Assembly: GCA_023384675.1 (NCBI GenBank)
Contig: JAHDVK010000022.1
Coordinates: 31,621-95,620 of the forward strand
DNA: 64,000 nt
Direction of reading: 5' to 3'
From: Bryobacteraceae bacterium
Lineage (GTDB): Bacteria; Acidobacteriota; Terriglobia; Bryobacterales; Bryobacteraceae
Below are positions 36,148 through 45,070 of this stretch, one piece after another. Under the pieces are notes generated by a model, which saw nothing but the letters and a program-made list of their open reading frames with translations, searched no databases and was not told where the DNA came from. The position numbers and the translations under genes are program-made. Every line of letters begins with the position of its first letter. Within the stretch, counting starts at the first letter, position 1.

Positions 36148-37352
36148 AGCGCTACGGCGTGGTGGCCGCGCTGTTCGTGCTGTCGATGATCACCTACATC
36201 GACCGCGCCTGCATCAGCACGGCGAAGGATCCCGTCGCCCGCGACCTCGGCTTCTCCGATGCCCAGATGGGTCTCGTGTTCGGCGCGTTCGCGCTCGGCT
36301 ACGCCCTCGCTCAAATCCCCTCCGGCTGGCTCGCCGACCGCTATGGACCGCGCCTGGTTCTCGCCGCCGTGGTCGCCGGCTGGAGCCTGCTCACCGCCCT
36401 CACCGGCGCGGCTTGGAACCTCACCTCGATGGTGGTGATCCGCTTCCTGTTCGGCGTGGGCGAGGCGGGCGCTTTCCCCGGCAGCGCGCGGGCTTTCGTC
36501 AACTGGCTCCCGGTGAGCGAGCGCGGCCTCGCCAACGGTGTGCTTTTCTCGGGCTCACGCATCGGCGCGGCCCTCGCCTTTCCCCTGCTCGTCACCATGG
36601 TGGACAAGTGGGGCTGGCGAATGTCGTTCGTTCTGTTGGGCGGCATCGGCGTGGTTTGGGCGGTCTTTTGGCTGGCCTGGTTTCGCGACTATCCGGAGAA
36701 GCGCATCCCCGTGGCGCCGCCACCCTCCGGAAAGGCCATCGGGCTGCGCGAGGTGTTCCGCACCACGGCCTTCCTCCCCGCGATGGTTCAGTATTTCGCC
36801 GGAAACTTCACGTTCTTTATCTGCCTTTCCTGGATGCACCCTTATCTGAAGCGGCAGTACTCATTGACCGATGCCGAGGCGGCCGCGTATGCCATGGCCC
36901 CGCTGCTGGTGGGCGCGGTCTCGCAATGGACCGCCGGTTTCGTTGTGGACCGGCTGTACGCGTCCCGGTGGAGCGCCTGGTCGCGCCGTCTGCCCGCCAT
37001 GGCCGGCTTCGCCATGGCGGCCGGCGGCGTGCTGGCCGTCAGTTCAATGGAAACCCCGCTGGGCGCGGCTCTCGCGTTCACCGCCGCCACCTTCGGCGCG
37101 GACATGACCATCAGCCCAAGCTGGAGCTATTGCGCCGATGTCGCGGGCAAAAGCGCTGGCAGCGTCTCCGCCGCGATGAACATGATCGGCAACCTCGGCG
37201 CCTTTGTCAGCGCCAATGCCTTCCCCTGGCTGCTCGGCCTTACGGGCAGCGCGCGCGCCTATTTCACCGTCGCGGCGATCCTCAACGTCATTGCCATCTT
37301 CTGCTGGATCTCCATGCGCTCCACAAAAGCCCCGGCTACCCTGGAATCATGA
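36144..37352 (+). CDS. MFS transporter, anion:cation symporter-like
   Basis: A 402-residue, 12-helix major-facilitator carrier from a GTG overlapping the previous stop. LSMITYIDRACISTA opens helix 1, GWLADRYGPR is the loop 2-3 signature, and FGVGEAGAFPGSARAF in helix 4 is the acidic/proline motif of the ACS group (hexuronate, tartrate, phthalate carriers). It would import the acid degraded by the operon. It is the last gene before a likely new promoter at 37382. Confidence 0.87.
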   Translation: MKRYGVVAALFVLSMITYIDRACISTAKDPVARDLGFSDAQMGLVFGAFALGYALAQIPSGWLADRYGPRLVLAAVVAGWSLLTALTGAAWNLTSMVVIRFLFGVGEAGAFPGSARAFVNWLPVSERGLANGVLFSGSRIGAALAFPLLVTMVDKWGWRMSFVLLGGIGVVWAVFWLAWFRDYPEKRIPVAPPPSGKAIGLREVFRTTAFLPAMVQYFAGNFTFFICLSWMHPYLKRQYSLTDAEAAAYAMAPLLVGAVSQWTAGFVVDRLYASRWSAWSRRLPAMAGFAMAAGGVLAVSSMETPLGAALAFTAATFGADMTISPSWSYCADVAGKSAGSVSAAMNMIGNLGAFVSANAFPWLLGLTGSARAYFTVAAILNVIAIFCWISMRSTKAPATLES

Positions 37353-37381
37353 GCAGAATTGCCCTTAATTGGGGATGGGCC

Positions 37382-37410
37382 TTGACTCCATGGCCTGCAA
37401 TCATAAAGAT
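37382..37410 (+). promoter_or_regulatory. Candidate promoter for the GT2 gene
   Basis: TTGACT (37382-37387) is followed after 16 bases by TAAAGAT (37404-37410), 23 bases before the chosen ATG. The -35 matches consensus at five of six positions and the -10 is weak. It lies in the only gap between the MFS and GT2 genes. Confidence 0.35.
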
Positions 37411-37432
37411 AGAGGGACACGAGAAACTTAAA

Positions 37433-38755
37433 ATGGCGCAATCACTGCTCCCGGAAGAGGCCCAGAAAGCCGTTGAGTCCGTGCAACATGCCGACATCGT
37501 CATCGGCATTCCGAGCTACAACAACTCGCGGACCATCGGCCATGTGGTGCAGGCCGCGCACGCCGGGCTGGCCAAGTACTTTCCGCAGTTCACGGCCGTG
37601 ATCGTGAACTCCGATGGCGGCTCGAAGGACGGCACGCGCGATGTCGTGCTTGGCTCGGCGATGCAGGACTCGCAGCTGCTCATGCTGTCCACGCCCCTCA
37701 AGGCTGTCCACCGGCTGTCCTTCCCTTACCATGGCATTCCCGGCAAGGGCAGCGCCTTCCGCATGATCTTCCAGATGGCGAAAGATCTGAACGCCAAGGC
37801 CTGCTGCGTGGTGGACTCCGACCTGCGCTCGATCACGCCCGAATGGATCGACCTGCTGCTGCGCCCGGTCCTGTTCGCCAATTTCGATTTCGTTGCGCCT
37901 TATTATCACCGCCACAAGTACGACGGCACCATCACCAACAGCATCATTTATCCCCTCACCCGCTCCCTTTACGGCCAGCGGTTGCGGCAGCCCATTGGCG
38001 GCGATTTCGGCATGTCGAACGCGCTGCTGTGCCGCTACCTCGAGCGCGACGATTGGGAGACCGACGTCGCCCGCTTCGGCATCGACATCTGGATGACCAC
38101 CATCGCCGTCGCAGAGGGCTTCCGCGTCTGCCAGAGCTTTCTCGGCGCGAAATTGCACGACGCCAAGGACCCCGGCTCGGACCTGAGCGCCATGCTGATG
38201 CAGGTCGTGGGCAGCGTGTTCGCGCTCATGCAGGAGTACGATTCGGCCTGGCGCACCCGCAACGGCAGCACCGATGCCGCCCTGTTCGGCTTCCGCTACG
38301 ACGTCGGCCTCGATGCCATCCAGGTGAACGTCGAACGCATGCTGAATCTGTTCCGCAAGGGCGGCGAGGATCTGTCGGAGATCTGGGAACTCGCCCTCAG
38401 GCCCGATACCCTGCGGGCCATCGTCAAACTAACCAAGTATTCCGGGCCCGTCGAGCAGTTCCGTCTCGAAGACGAGCTTTGGGTCAGGATGATCTACGAG
38501 TTCGGCTGCGCCGCGCGCGACAACCGCCTGGAACGTGGCCACCTGCTGCGCTCCATTACGCCACTCTATCTGGGCCGCGTCGCCTCCTTCGTCGTCGAAA
38601 CCGCGGAGATGGGCGCGCCCGAAGTCGAGCAGCGCATCGAGCGGCTCTGCCTGACGTTTGAAGACCTGAAGCCTTACCTGATCGATCTGTGGTTCGGCAC
38701 GAAATCGGCCGAACGGAAGAAGGAAGCGCCGGAAGCGCGGGAGTTGGAGACCTAA
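37433..38755 (+). CDS. GT2-fold glycosyltransferase (mannosylglycerate/glucosylglycerate-synthase-like)
   Basis: A 440-residue soluble GT-A enzyme. DIVIGIPSYNNSRTI and VNSDGGSKDGTRDVV form the nucleotide-sugar pocket, and CCVVDSDLRSI has the DxD-type metal motif. YYHRHKYDGTITNSIIYPLT and RQPIGGDFGMS follow, as in enzymes that glycosylate glycerate or phosphoglycerate. The C-terminal 200 residues are a helical tail. The ATG at 37433 is preferred because an upstream in-frame ATG at 37349 would add an unrelated stretch. It is three bases before an MscS-like gene, which supports a compatible-solute role by inference. Confidence 0.72.
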   Translation: MAQSLLPEEAQKAVESVQHADIVIGIPSYNNSRTIGHVVQAAHAGLAKYFPQFTAVIVNSDGGSKDGTRDVVLGSAMQDSQLLMLSTPLKAVHRLSFPYHGIPGKGSAFRMIFQMAKDLNAKACCVVDSDLRSITPEWIDLLLRPVLFANFDFVAPYYHRHKYDGTITNSIIYPLTRSLYGQRLRQPIGGDFGMSNALLCRYLERDDWETDVARFGIDIWMTTIAVAEGFRVCQSFLGAKLHDAKDPGSDLSAMLMQVVGSVFALMQEYDSAWRTRNGSTDAALFGFRYDVGLDAIQVNVERMLNLFRKGGEDLSEIWELALRPDTLRAIVKLTKYSGPVEQFRLEDELWVRMIYEFGCAARDNRLERGHLLRSITPLYLGRVASFVVETAEMGAPEVEQRIERLCLTFEDLKPYLIDLWFGTKSAERKKEAPEARELET

Positions 38756-38758
38756 GCC

Positions 38759-39460
38759 ATGATTCGCACCTTACAGGATGTTTTTGACCGGGTGCTCGAC
38801 ACCATCGCATATCACCTGACCACCTATGTGCCGCCCCTCGTGGTGGCGCTCATCGTCCTGGGCCTGTTCTGGCTGGTGGCCAAACTCGTACGCTGGCTGA
38901 TGGCCAAGGCCATCAAGGGCGCGGGCATCGACCGCTTCCTCAGCGACAGCGGCCTGCGCTCGATGTTCGACAGCGCCGGCCGCCTGCACGGCACGCCGCT
39001 CATCGCCGGCGCGGCCTACTGGCTGATTCTCGCCGGCGGTGTCCTCGCCGCGCTGAACGTCTTTGGCACAGACCTCACCTCGCGCATGGTGGAGACCACC
39101 GTCTTCCTTTTCCCCAAAGCGGTCACCGCGGGCCTCATCCTGCTCGTAGGCGCTTGGCTGGGCCAGTTCCTCGGCCGCTCGGTGCTGGTTTGGGCCTCGA
39201 ACGAAGAGATGCCCGGACCGCGCCGCATGGCCGCCGCCACGCGCATCGTCACCATGTTCGTCGCCGTCGTTGTGGCCTCCGACGTGCTCGATTTCGCCCC
39301 GCGCGTCTTCTTCGCCGCCTTCGTCATTCTGGTCGGCGGCGCGGTGCTGGCCGCCAGCCTGGCCTTCGGCCTGGGCGGCCGCGACGTCATCCGTGGCTAC
39401 CTCGGCGAGAGGAAAGCCGGCGAGCAAGAGGACGAGAAGTCGCTCTGGAACCACCTATAG
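38759..39460 (+). CDS. Conserved TM-helix membrane protein (MscS-like helix repeat)
   Basis: A 233-residue membrane protein with helices at about 24-45, 78-100, 113-135, 150-170 and 175-195. VGAWLGQFLGRSVLVWA and the glycine/alanine-rich GGAVLAASLAFGLGGRDVI are the hallmark of the conserved TM-helix repeat shared with small mechanosensitive-channel proteins; the MscS beta-domain itself is absent. It may form or assist an osmotic channel. It is translated directly after the GT2 gene. The 3' end meets the convergent sulfatase gene four bases away. Confidence 0.78.
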   Translation: MIRTLQDVFDRVLDTIAYHLTTYVPPLVVALIVLGLFWLVAKLVRWLMAKAIKGAGIDRFLSDSGLRSMFDSAGRLHGTPLIAGAAYWLILAGGVLAALNVFGTDLTSRMVETTVFLFPKAVTAGLILLVGAWLGQFLGRSVLVWASNEEMPGPRRMAAATRIVTMFVAVVVASDVLDFAPRVFFAAFVILVGGAVLAASLAFGLGGRDVIRGYLGERKAGEQEDEKSLWNHL

Positions 39461-39464
39461 ACGC

Positions 39465-40880
39465 TTAATCGTCGTCGTCCCAGATGCCTCCGCCGGCATC
39501 CTGCCGCGGCGTGGGCTCGGCATTCACCTTGGGCAGCCAGCGCGCCAGCCGCCGTCTTTCGCCCTCCAGATCCTTGCGGCCGGCCAGGTTGGTCCACTCG
39601 AGCGGATCCTTGTCGCGGTCATACAACTCCTCGCTCCCGTCCTCATAGCGGATGTAGCGCCACCGCTCATCGCGCACCGAATGGTTGCCCTTGCGGAAGG
39701 TCGTCAGTGTCGGATACGGCCAGCCCGCGCCCGGATTTCGCAGCAGCGGCATCAGGCTGCGCCCTTCCAGTTCCGAACGCTTTGGCAGTTGCGCGGCATC
39801 CAGCAGGGTCGGGTAGATGTCCAGCAGATTCACCGCGCGCCCGCAGCGCCCGCCCGCCTTCGTCACCCCCGGCGCCCGCATCATCAGCACGTTGTGCGTC
39901 GCCTCTTCCCACAGCGCGAACTTGCGCCAATGCAGCTTTTCGCCCAGGTGCCAGCCGTGGTCGCTCCACAGCACCACTGTGGTGTCGGCCGCGTTGGGAC
40001 CCTGATCCAGCGCCTCCATCACCCGGCCCACCATCGCGTCCGCGAACGTGATCGAAGCCAGATAGCCTTGCACGGCGTGGCGCCACTGGTTGTGCTGGAT
40101 GACCTTGGCGTGGTCGCCCTCCGGCCGTGCCATCCGGCGGCCCGCCTCGGGAATGTCGTCCAGGTCGTTCTCGTTCACCTCGGGCAGCGTGACGCGGTCC
40201 ACCGGGTACATCTCGAAATACTTCCGCGGCGCGTACCAGGGCAGGTGCGGCCGGTAGATCCCGCAGGCCACGAAAAACGGCTTCTCATGGCGCCGGCTCA
40301 ACTGCTGCCGGGTCCATTCGGCCACCTTGTAGTCGCCCATCTCCGAATCCGGCACGTCCACCGGTCCCCAGTCGAAATGGGCCGTCTTCGGAATGCCGTT
40401 CGCGGGCAGCTTGGCCGGAGCGGGGTCCGGCGAACGGTACGGTCCCTGGTCCGGAAAATAACTGTCCCAGCTCTGCGGATCCGGGAACGCGCCGTGATAG
40501 ATCTTCCCTCCGCCCGTCACCGAATAGCCCGCCGCGCGAAAGTGCTGCGCCAGTGTGACCGCGTTCGCCAGCACCGGCGAGCGGCGCATCGGCTGCGGAT
40601 TGTCGTATACACCCGACGTCGAGGGCCTGATCCCCGTCATCAGCGCCGCGCGCGAGGGATTGCACAGCGGCGCCGCGCAATGCGCGTTCGTGAAATTCAC
40701 GCCCGACGCCGCCAACCGGTCCAGATGCGGCGTCTTCACATCCGGATGCCCGCCCAGGCAGCCCACCCAGTCGTTCAAATCGTCGATCGCGATGAACAAC
40801 ACGTTGGGCCGCGAGCGCGGCGCGGCGAAATAGCCGGGCATCGTGGCGCTGGCGGCAAGAAAAGCGCGGCGGCTGATCAT
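39465..40880 (-). CDS. Exported sulfatase (iduronate-2-sulfatase-like)
   Basis: A 471-residue type I sulfatase. It has an [12 protein letters not shown] signal, [14 protein letters not shown] with the metal Asp pair, formylglycine site CNPSR (in [14 protein letters not shown]), and [20 protein letters not shown] with the second metal site. The [15 protein letters not shown] opening and the [10 protein letters not shown] phrase are characteristic of iduronate-2-sulfatase-like enzymes. It would desulfate an external glycan. It is the last gene of a leftward NIPSNAP-sialidase-galT-sulfatase unit and overlaps galT by four bases. The acidic end (IWDDDD) is unusual. Confidence 0.88.
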   Translation of the reverse strand: MISRRAFLAASATMPGYFAAPRSRPNVLFIAIDDLNDWVGCLGGHPDVKTPHLDRLAASGVNFTNAHCAAPLCNPSRAALMTGIRPSTSGVYDNPQPMRRSPVLANAVTLAQHFRAAGYSVTGGGKIYHGAFPDPQSWDSYFPDQGPYRSPDPAPAKLPANGIPKTAHFDWGPVDVPDSEMGDYKVAEWTRQQLSRRHEKPFFVACGIYRPHLPWYAPRKYFEMYPVDRVTLPEVNENDLDDIPEAGRRMARPEGDHAKVIQHNQWRHAVQGYLASITFADAMVGRVMEALDQGPNAADTTVVLWSDHGWHLGEKLHWRKFALWEEATHNVLMMRAPGVTKAGGRCGRAVNLLDIYPTLLDAAQLPKRSELEGRSLMPLLRNPGAGWPYPTLTTFRKGNHSVRDERWRYIRYEDGSEELYDRDKDPLEWTNLAGRKDLEGERRRLARWLPKVNAEPTPRQDAGGGIWDDDD

Positions 40881-41941
40881 GGTTCTCCCTCCGGGGTTCG
40901 CTGCCGGTAATGCAGGCTGGGCAGCGCGCGCAAACGCGCCGCTGCGGCTTCGGGTGTGATGTCGCGCTGCGGCATCGCGAGCATCTCATAACCTACGAGA
41001 AATTTTCTCACCGTGGCCGACCGCAACAGCGGCGGGTGAAAATGCATGTGCAGATGCCAGCCTTCGCCCGTGCCTTGCGCGGGCCGTTGATGAAAGCCCA
41101 TCGAATAAGGAAACGAGATCTCGAACAGGTTGTCGTAGCGCGTGGTCAATTCCTTCAGGATCGCCGCCAGCCCGCCGCGCTCCTCATCGCTCAATTCGGG
41201 CAGCGCCGCCGCGGGCCGCCGCGCCACCACCATCGTCTCGAACGGCCACACCGCCCAATAGGGAACCAGCGCCGCGAAATGCTCATTGGCGGCTACCATG
41301 CGCTCGCCCGATTTCTCCTCGGCCGCCAGATAGTCCGCCAGCAGCGTCCGCCCATGTTCCCGGAAATAATCTCCCTGTGCCGCCGATTCCTTCGCCACCT
41401 CGTTCGGCACCGACGCCGAGGCCCAGATCTGCCCGTGCGGATGCGGGTTGCTGCAGCCCATCATCGCGCCCCGGTTCTCGAAGATCTGAACGTAGCCCAT
41501 CCACGGAACGCGGTTCAACTCCGAATATTGCTCCACCCAGCAATCCACCACCGCGCGGATCGCCTCCACGTCCATCTCGGCCAGCGTCAGGTCGTGCCGT
41601 GGCGAAAAGCACACCACGCGGCAGATGCCCGGCTCGGCCTCCGCGCGGAACAGCGCATCCGGCGGCGTGGCGACGGGCGCCGGCGTGCCGGGCAGCAGCG
41701 TGGCGAAGTCGTTGTCGAAGACAAACACCGAACTGTAGGACGGATTCCGCGCCCCGCCCGCCCGTATGTTCCCGGGACACAGGTAACAGCCCGGGTCGTA
41801 TTGGGGCCGCTCCTCGGCGGCGTGCTTTTCCACCTGCCCGTGCCACGGCCGCTGCGTGCGGTGCGGACTCACCAGAACCCACTCGCGCGTCAACGGGTTG
41901 AACCGCCGGTGCGGATGCTGGGCCGCGTCGAATGCAGTCAT
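40877..41941 (-). CDS. galT: Galactose-1-phosphate uridylyltransferase
   Basis: A 354-residue GalT of the Leloir pathway, exchanging UMP between UDP-glucose and galactose-1-phosphate. [21 protein letters not shown] opens the fold. The zinc Cys pair appears in CYLCPGN, and the nucleophilic His lies in [13 protein letters not shown] (His-Pro-His). [14 protein letters not shown] provides the second metal site. It overlaps the sialidase and sulfatase genes by four bases each, so galactose released from a sulfated glycan may feed it. No galK or galE is visible here. Confidence 0.93.
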   Translation of the reverse strand: MTAFDAAQHPHRRFNPLTREWVLVSPHRTQRPWHGQVEKHAAEERPQYDPGCYLCPGNIRAGGARNPSYSSVFVFDNDFATLLPGTPAPVATPPDALFRAEAEPGICRVVCFSPRHDLTLAEMDVEAIRAVVDCWVEQYSELNRVPWMGYVQIFENRGAMMGCSNPHPHGQIWASASVPNEVAKESAAQGDYFREHGRTLLADYLAAEEKSGERMVAANEHFAALVPYWAVWPFETMVVARRPAAALPELSDEERGGLAAILKELTTRYDNLFEISFPYSMGFHQRPAQGTGEGWHLHMHFHPPLLRSATVRKFLVGYEMLAMPQRDITPEAAAARLRALPSLHYRQRTPEGEP

Positions 41942-43026
41942 GGCTTCAGCAGACCGGGCGGCAGATGGATTGTGACGATGTAGGGCTGCTCGCCGGGCGT
42001 CCAGTGCCCGTAAGTCGTCGTCACCAGCGTGCCGTCCGGCAGTCGCTCCAGCCCCGGATAACAGCAGTCCGCGGCCTTATGATTCTTCGACAGCAGAAAC
42101 CTTCGCTCGCCCGCGCGGTTCTTCTCCAGATCCTCCCAGCGGCCCAGCCACGCCACCCAACTCCCGCGCGACGGGCTTTCCCGCCCCATGTCGCGGAAGG
42201 TCAGAAACAGGCGGCCATCCGCCGTGTACACCCCCACATGACGGTCGCCGGTCAGCGCGGCGTCCATTTCGCGCGGCTCGGTCCAACTCGCGCCTTCGTC
42301 ATCGCTGAAGGCGATGAACGAATTGAACTTCCGGCTGTTTTCGCGCAGCAGAATGGCCAGCCGACGCCCGTCGGGTGAACGCACGATCCCCGGTTCGCAC
42401 AGGTGCGCCTCCGGGTGGCTGAAAAGCTCCACGGGCGAGGACCACGTCAGCCCGCCGTCGCGCGATACCGTCCGGTAGACCCGGAACCGCTTCTCGCCCG
42501 CGCCGCCTTCCCGGATGAAACGCCCGTCGTCGTGGAAATACGCCCCATACACGCCGGGGCCATGCTCCACCAGGGCCGACATCGCCACAATCCCGCCGAA
42601 TGCGCCGATCGGCTTCAGCGGCGTCCATGTCGCGCCGTCGTCCTCCGAAACCGCCATCCGGATCGGATACAACCCCGAGAACACGATCAGCCGCTTCTTT
42701 CCGGCCTTGTCGATCACCCGGTGAATCGTTGGCGTCTCCTGCGATGTGGCCCAGTTTTCCGGCACAGGCAGCCTTTCGGACCATGTCCTGCCGCCATCGG
42801 CGCTCCGTTTCATCACGATGCCGCCGCGCCCGTGGCCTTTCGGGTACACGGTGACGATCGTACGCCCGTCCTCCAGCAATACAGTCGTGGGATGGCCCAG
42901 ATACTGTCCGGCCTCGCGGTCCACCACGGTCTGCAGTTCTGTCCGTCCGGACAGATCCGTCTGCGGCGGCTGCGCCAGCGCGGCGCCAGCCATAACGGCA
43001 ATGAAACTAACGAATTTGCGAACCAT
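41938..43026 (-). CDS. Exported sialidase-fold (BNR/Asp-box) protein
   Basis: A 362-residue protein with signal [19 protein letters not shown] and a six-bladed propeller marked by four Asp boxes: [24 protein letters not shown] and [23 protein letters not shown] carries an Arg of the kind that binds the substrate carboxylate. The family includes exo-sialidases but also many glycan-binding or other hydrolases, so sialic acid is only one option. It overlaps galT (4 bases) and the NIPSNAP gene (20 bases). Confidence 0.82.
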   Translation of the reverse strand: MVRKFVSFIAVMAGAALAQPPQTDLSGRTELQTVVDREAGQYLGHPTTVLLEDGRTIVTVYPKGHGRGGIVMKRSADGGRTWSERLPVPENWATSQETPTIHRVIDKAGKKRLIVFSGLYPIRMAVSEDDGATWTPLKPIGAFGGIVAMSALVEHGPGVYGAYFHDDGRFIREGGAGEKRFRVYRTVSRDGGLTWSSPVELFSHPEAHLCEPGIVRSPDGRRLAILLRENSRKFNSFIAFSDDEGASWTEPREMDAALTGDRHVGVYTADGRLFLTFRDMGRESPSRGSWVAWLGRWEDLEKNRAGERRFLLSKNHKAADCCYPGLERLPDGTLVTTTYGHWTPGEQPYIVTIHLPPGLLKP

Positions 43027-43798
43027 TGACGGGGCTCAACAGATACGTGCTGATGTTCGAGACAACCTCGCCGTCGCTCAGGCCGGGCGTGGCGGCCATC
43101 TTTTTCCATTCGGGACTGGTGGCGAAGTTCCGCCAGTTGGCTTCCCGCGCCGTCAGGCTGTCGTGCCACACCATGTAGGCGAGGTTCGGCATCCGGTCGC
43201 CCACGATGGTTTCGCCGAAAAACACGGGCGGCAGCCCCTTTTGTTTGAAGAGTTCGATCTCGCCGTTCTCAAACATGCCGATCTTCTTCATCAGCGAGAG
43301 CGGCGAATTCGACTCGTAGATCCGCAACTCGAACAAACGAGGCGGCTTACCCTCCTCGGGCGCGGGCGGCGCCACGATGGACGGAAACCCGGCGAAGGCC
43401 CGCAGCAGATGCGTCTCCATGCGCTGAAAAGGAAGCCCGGAATGGCTGAAAAACGCCTCGGAAGCGCTCAAAAACGCGTCATTTTGCATCAATTTCGCCA
43501 TGTTTTGCTCATACGCGGCGAGGCTCGCGTGGCTCGTCACGGCGAGCAGAAACGGCGCATCGGGCGCGATCGAGCTGGCGAACAGCCCCACGGGACCGGC
43601 GCCCGCTTTCTGCAGCGCGGGCATCACGTCGCTGACCAGCCACTTCTGCAGCCGTCCGCGCTGGTTGTCGGTCGTGTTGCGGAGCTTGAAGTAGCGCAGT
43701 TCAAAGACGGCGCGACCTGTACCTGGAGTTTGTGCGAGAGATGACATAGAAAGTGTGGCTGCGCCGGCGGCGCTGGCGAGAAGTTGGCGGCGTTGCAT
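43007..43798 (-). CDS. Exported NIPSNAP family protein
   Basis: A 263-residue protein with a Tat/Sec-like N-terminus (MQRRQLLASAAGAATLSMSS). It has two ferredoxin-like NIPSNAP repeats: FELRYFKLRNTTDNQ in the first and LFELRIYESNSPLSLMKKIG in the second, with LAYMVWHDSLTAREANW near the end. NIPSNAP proteins have no settled biochemical function; in Acidobacteria and Planctomycetes exported versions often sit with glycan-degradation genes. It heads the leftward four-gene operon. The ATG at 43798 is the first start compatible with a signal peptide. Confidence 0.85.
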   Translation of the reverse strand: MQRRQLLASAAGAATLSMSSLAQTPGTGRAVFELRYFKLRNTTDNQRGRLQKWLVSDVMPALQKAGAGPVGLFASSIAPDAPFLLAVTSHASLAAYEQNMAKLMQNDAFLSASEAFFSHSGLPFQRMETHLLRAFAGFPSIVAPPAPEEGKPPRLFELRIYESNSPLSLMKKIGMFENGEIELFKQKGLPPVFFGETIVGDRMPNLAYMVWHDSLTAREANWRNFATSPEWKKMAATPGLSDGEVVSNISTYLLSPVNGSQIR

Positions 43799-43811
43799 GA
43801 CGCCGGTAATT

Positions 43812-44552
43812 CTATCGCAGGTCTTCGGGCAATACAGCATAGCCCGCCGGCGGAGGATACAGTTCCCGGAGAAAACGCAGGCGCTTGCGCAGCAGATGGC
43901 TGGGCAGTTGGCGCGGCCCGGTCTCGACATCGATGTCGCAACAGATGCCGTGGAGGAAGAGCGTCAGCGTATCAATGAAGCTCTGCCGAAGGTAGTGCCC
44001 GAAGCGGCGCGTCGAGTTGTCGAGCGCCTGCTTCAATTTCCAGGAGGGCTCGTCCACCTCGCCATGCGCCCGGCTATCGATCTCCGCCTTGAGCAGATCG
44101 GCGTAGCCCTGCGGAATGCCGCTGGCGTGCATGGCCACCAGTTCCGCGAGCGCACGGTAGAACCGGTAGTGGTAGTCGGCCACTTCGGTGTCCTTCACGG
44201 CGAAAGCGAGCACCGCTTCCTGCCCCTGCTTGATGCTCACGAACTGACCCGAAACGTCCTCGGCCGGCTGCTCGATCGAAATCAGAAACTCGGGCGCGCG
44301 CCGCGACTTCTGCGGCGCGGGCGCCTGCGCCAGATAGGGCACCAGCAGGATCTGAATCCGTGGCAGCAGCGCGGCGATCGAGGGCGGCAGCGCCGCCACG
44401 GGCTCGTCCAGGTACTCCCGCAATTCGTCGGCCGTCAGCGACACCGCCGCGGCGAAGTAGCAGAACCGGTTCCCCAGCGGCACCATCTCGGAGCGGAAAT
44501 GGTCGGCGAAATTCTTCAGGCTGAGATGGGACAGGCTATTGGGCGCGGACAT
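43812..44552 (-). CDS. Uncharacterised protein, 246 aa
   Basis: A 246-residue soluble protein of mixed helix and strand. It shows the conserved-looking phrases FRSEMVPLGNRFCYFAAAVS, VSIKQGQEAVLAFAVKD and YHYRFYRALAELVAMHASG, then a basic C-terminus (LPSHLLRKRLRFLRELYPPP). I do not recognise the family. ATG 44552 is preferred to 44588 because the extra 12 residues look non-conserved. It lies 13 bases upstream of the NIPSNAP gene and could be the operon's first gene or a separate one. Confidence 0.6.
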   Translation of the reverse strand: MSAPNSLSHLSLKNFADHFRSEMVPLGNRFCYFAAAVSLTADELREYLDEPVAALPPSIAALLPRIQILLVPYLAQAPAPQKSRRAPEFLISIEQPAEDVSGQFVSIKQGQEAVLAFAVKDTEVADYHYRFYRALAELVAMHASGIPQGYADLLKAEIDSRAHGEVDEPSWKLKQALDNSTRRFGHYLRQSFIDTLTLFLHGICCDIDVETGPRQLPSHLLRKRLRFLRELYPPPAGYAVLPEDLR

Positions 44553-44644
44553 GAAATGGGATACGGCCTCGGCCCGGGAACCGGGCAATTCCCAAGTCTA
44601 GCAAAGCCCGGCGGCGAACCTCGCGGAAACTGGCCACGCGGGGC

Positions 44645-45070
44645 TTATTCCCCGGCGTCCTCGACGCTGCGCCGGCGCTCGCGCAGTTCCGCCCATTCGG
44701 GAAACACCGGCGGATTCAGAAGCCATGCGCGGATCCACATCGCCATTTCCTGCTTGTCTGGCTTCCTCCTCGAACTGCGCGCAGCGAGATCGGCGTGATT
44801 CTTGGCCGTGATCACCAGGGCGCGCAACATCCGCCGCCGGGCGGCCGCCCCCGCTTCGTACTCGGCGGACAGCGCCGTCAACGTCCGCCGCAGATTTGCG
44901 AATGAGTCCTGACGCACGCCTTCCACCGCCGGCACCAGCGGCCGCCCGGACTCCCGCAGCGCCGTCCGCAGCGTCCGCTCGCTGACCTGCGGCAGCGCGG
45001 TTCGCAGCCGCCCGTAAGCCGCTTCGTCAACGAGTCCCGCCGGCAGCGCCGCCACGCCCGCCCGCGCCAT
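44645..45070 (-). CDS. Uncharacterised basic protein, 141 aa
   Basis: A 141-residue, Arg/Ala/Leu-rich helical protein (ALPQVSERTLRTALRESGRPL, VFPEWAELRERRR). It begins MARAGVAALPAGLVDEAAYG at 45070, inside the last 44 bases of mltG in another frame, with AAGAAAG just upstream. The motif-like part SERTLRTALRESGRPLVP could be a short helix-turn-helix, and I see no support for more. It is probably translated with mltG and ruvX. Real-gene status rests on codon use and spacing. Confidence 0.6.
   Translation of the reverse strand: MARAGVAALPAGLVDEAAYGRLRTALPQVSERTLRTALRESGRPLVPAVEGVRQDSFANLRRTLTALSAEYEAGAAARRRMLRALVITAKNHADLAARSSRRKPDKQEMAMWIRAWLLNPPVFPEWAELRERRRSVEDAGE

Noticed and set aside
39465..41941. 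Complete Leloir operon around galT
   Set aside because: No galK, galE or galM is present; galT is alone among exported glycan enzymes.
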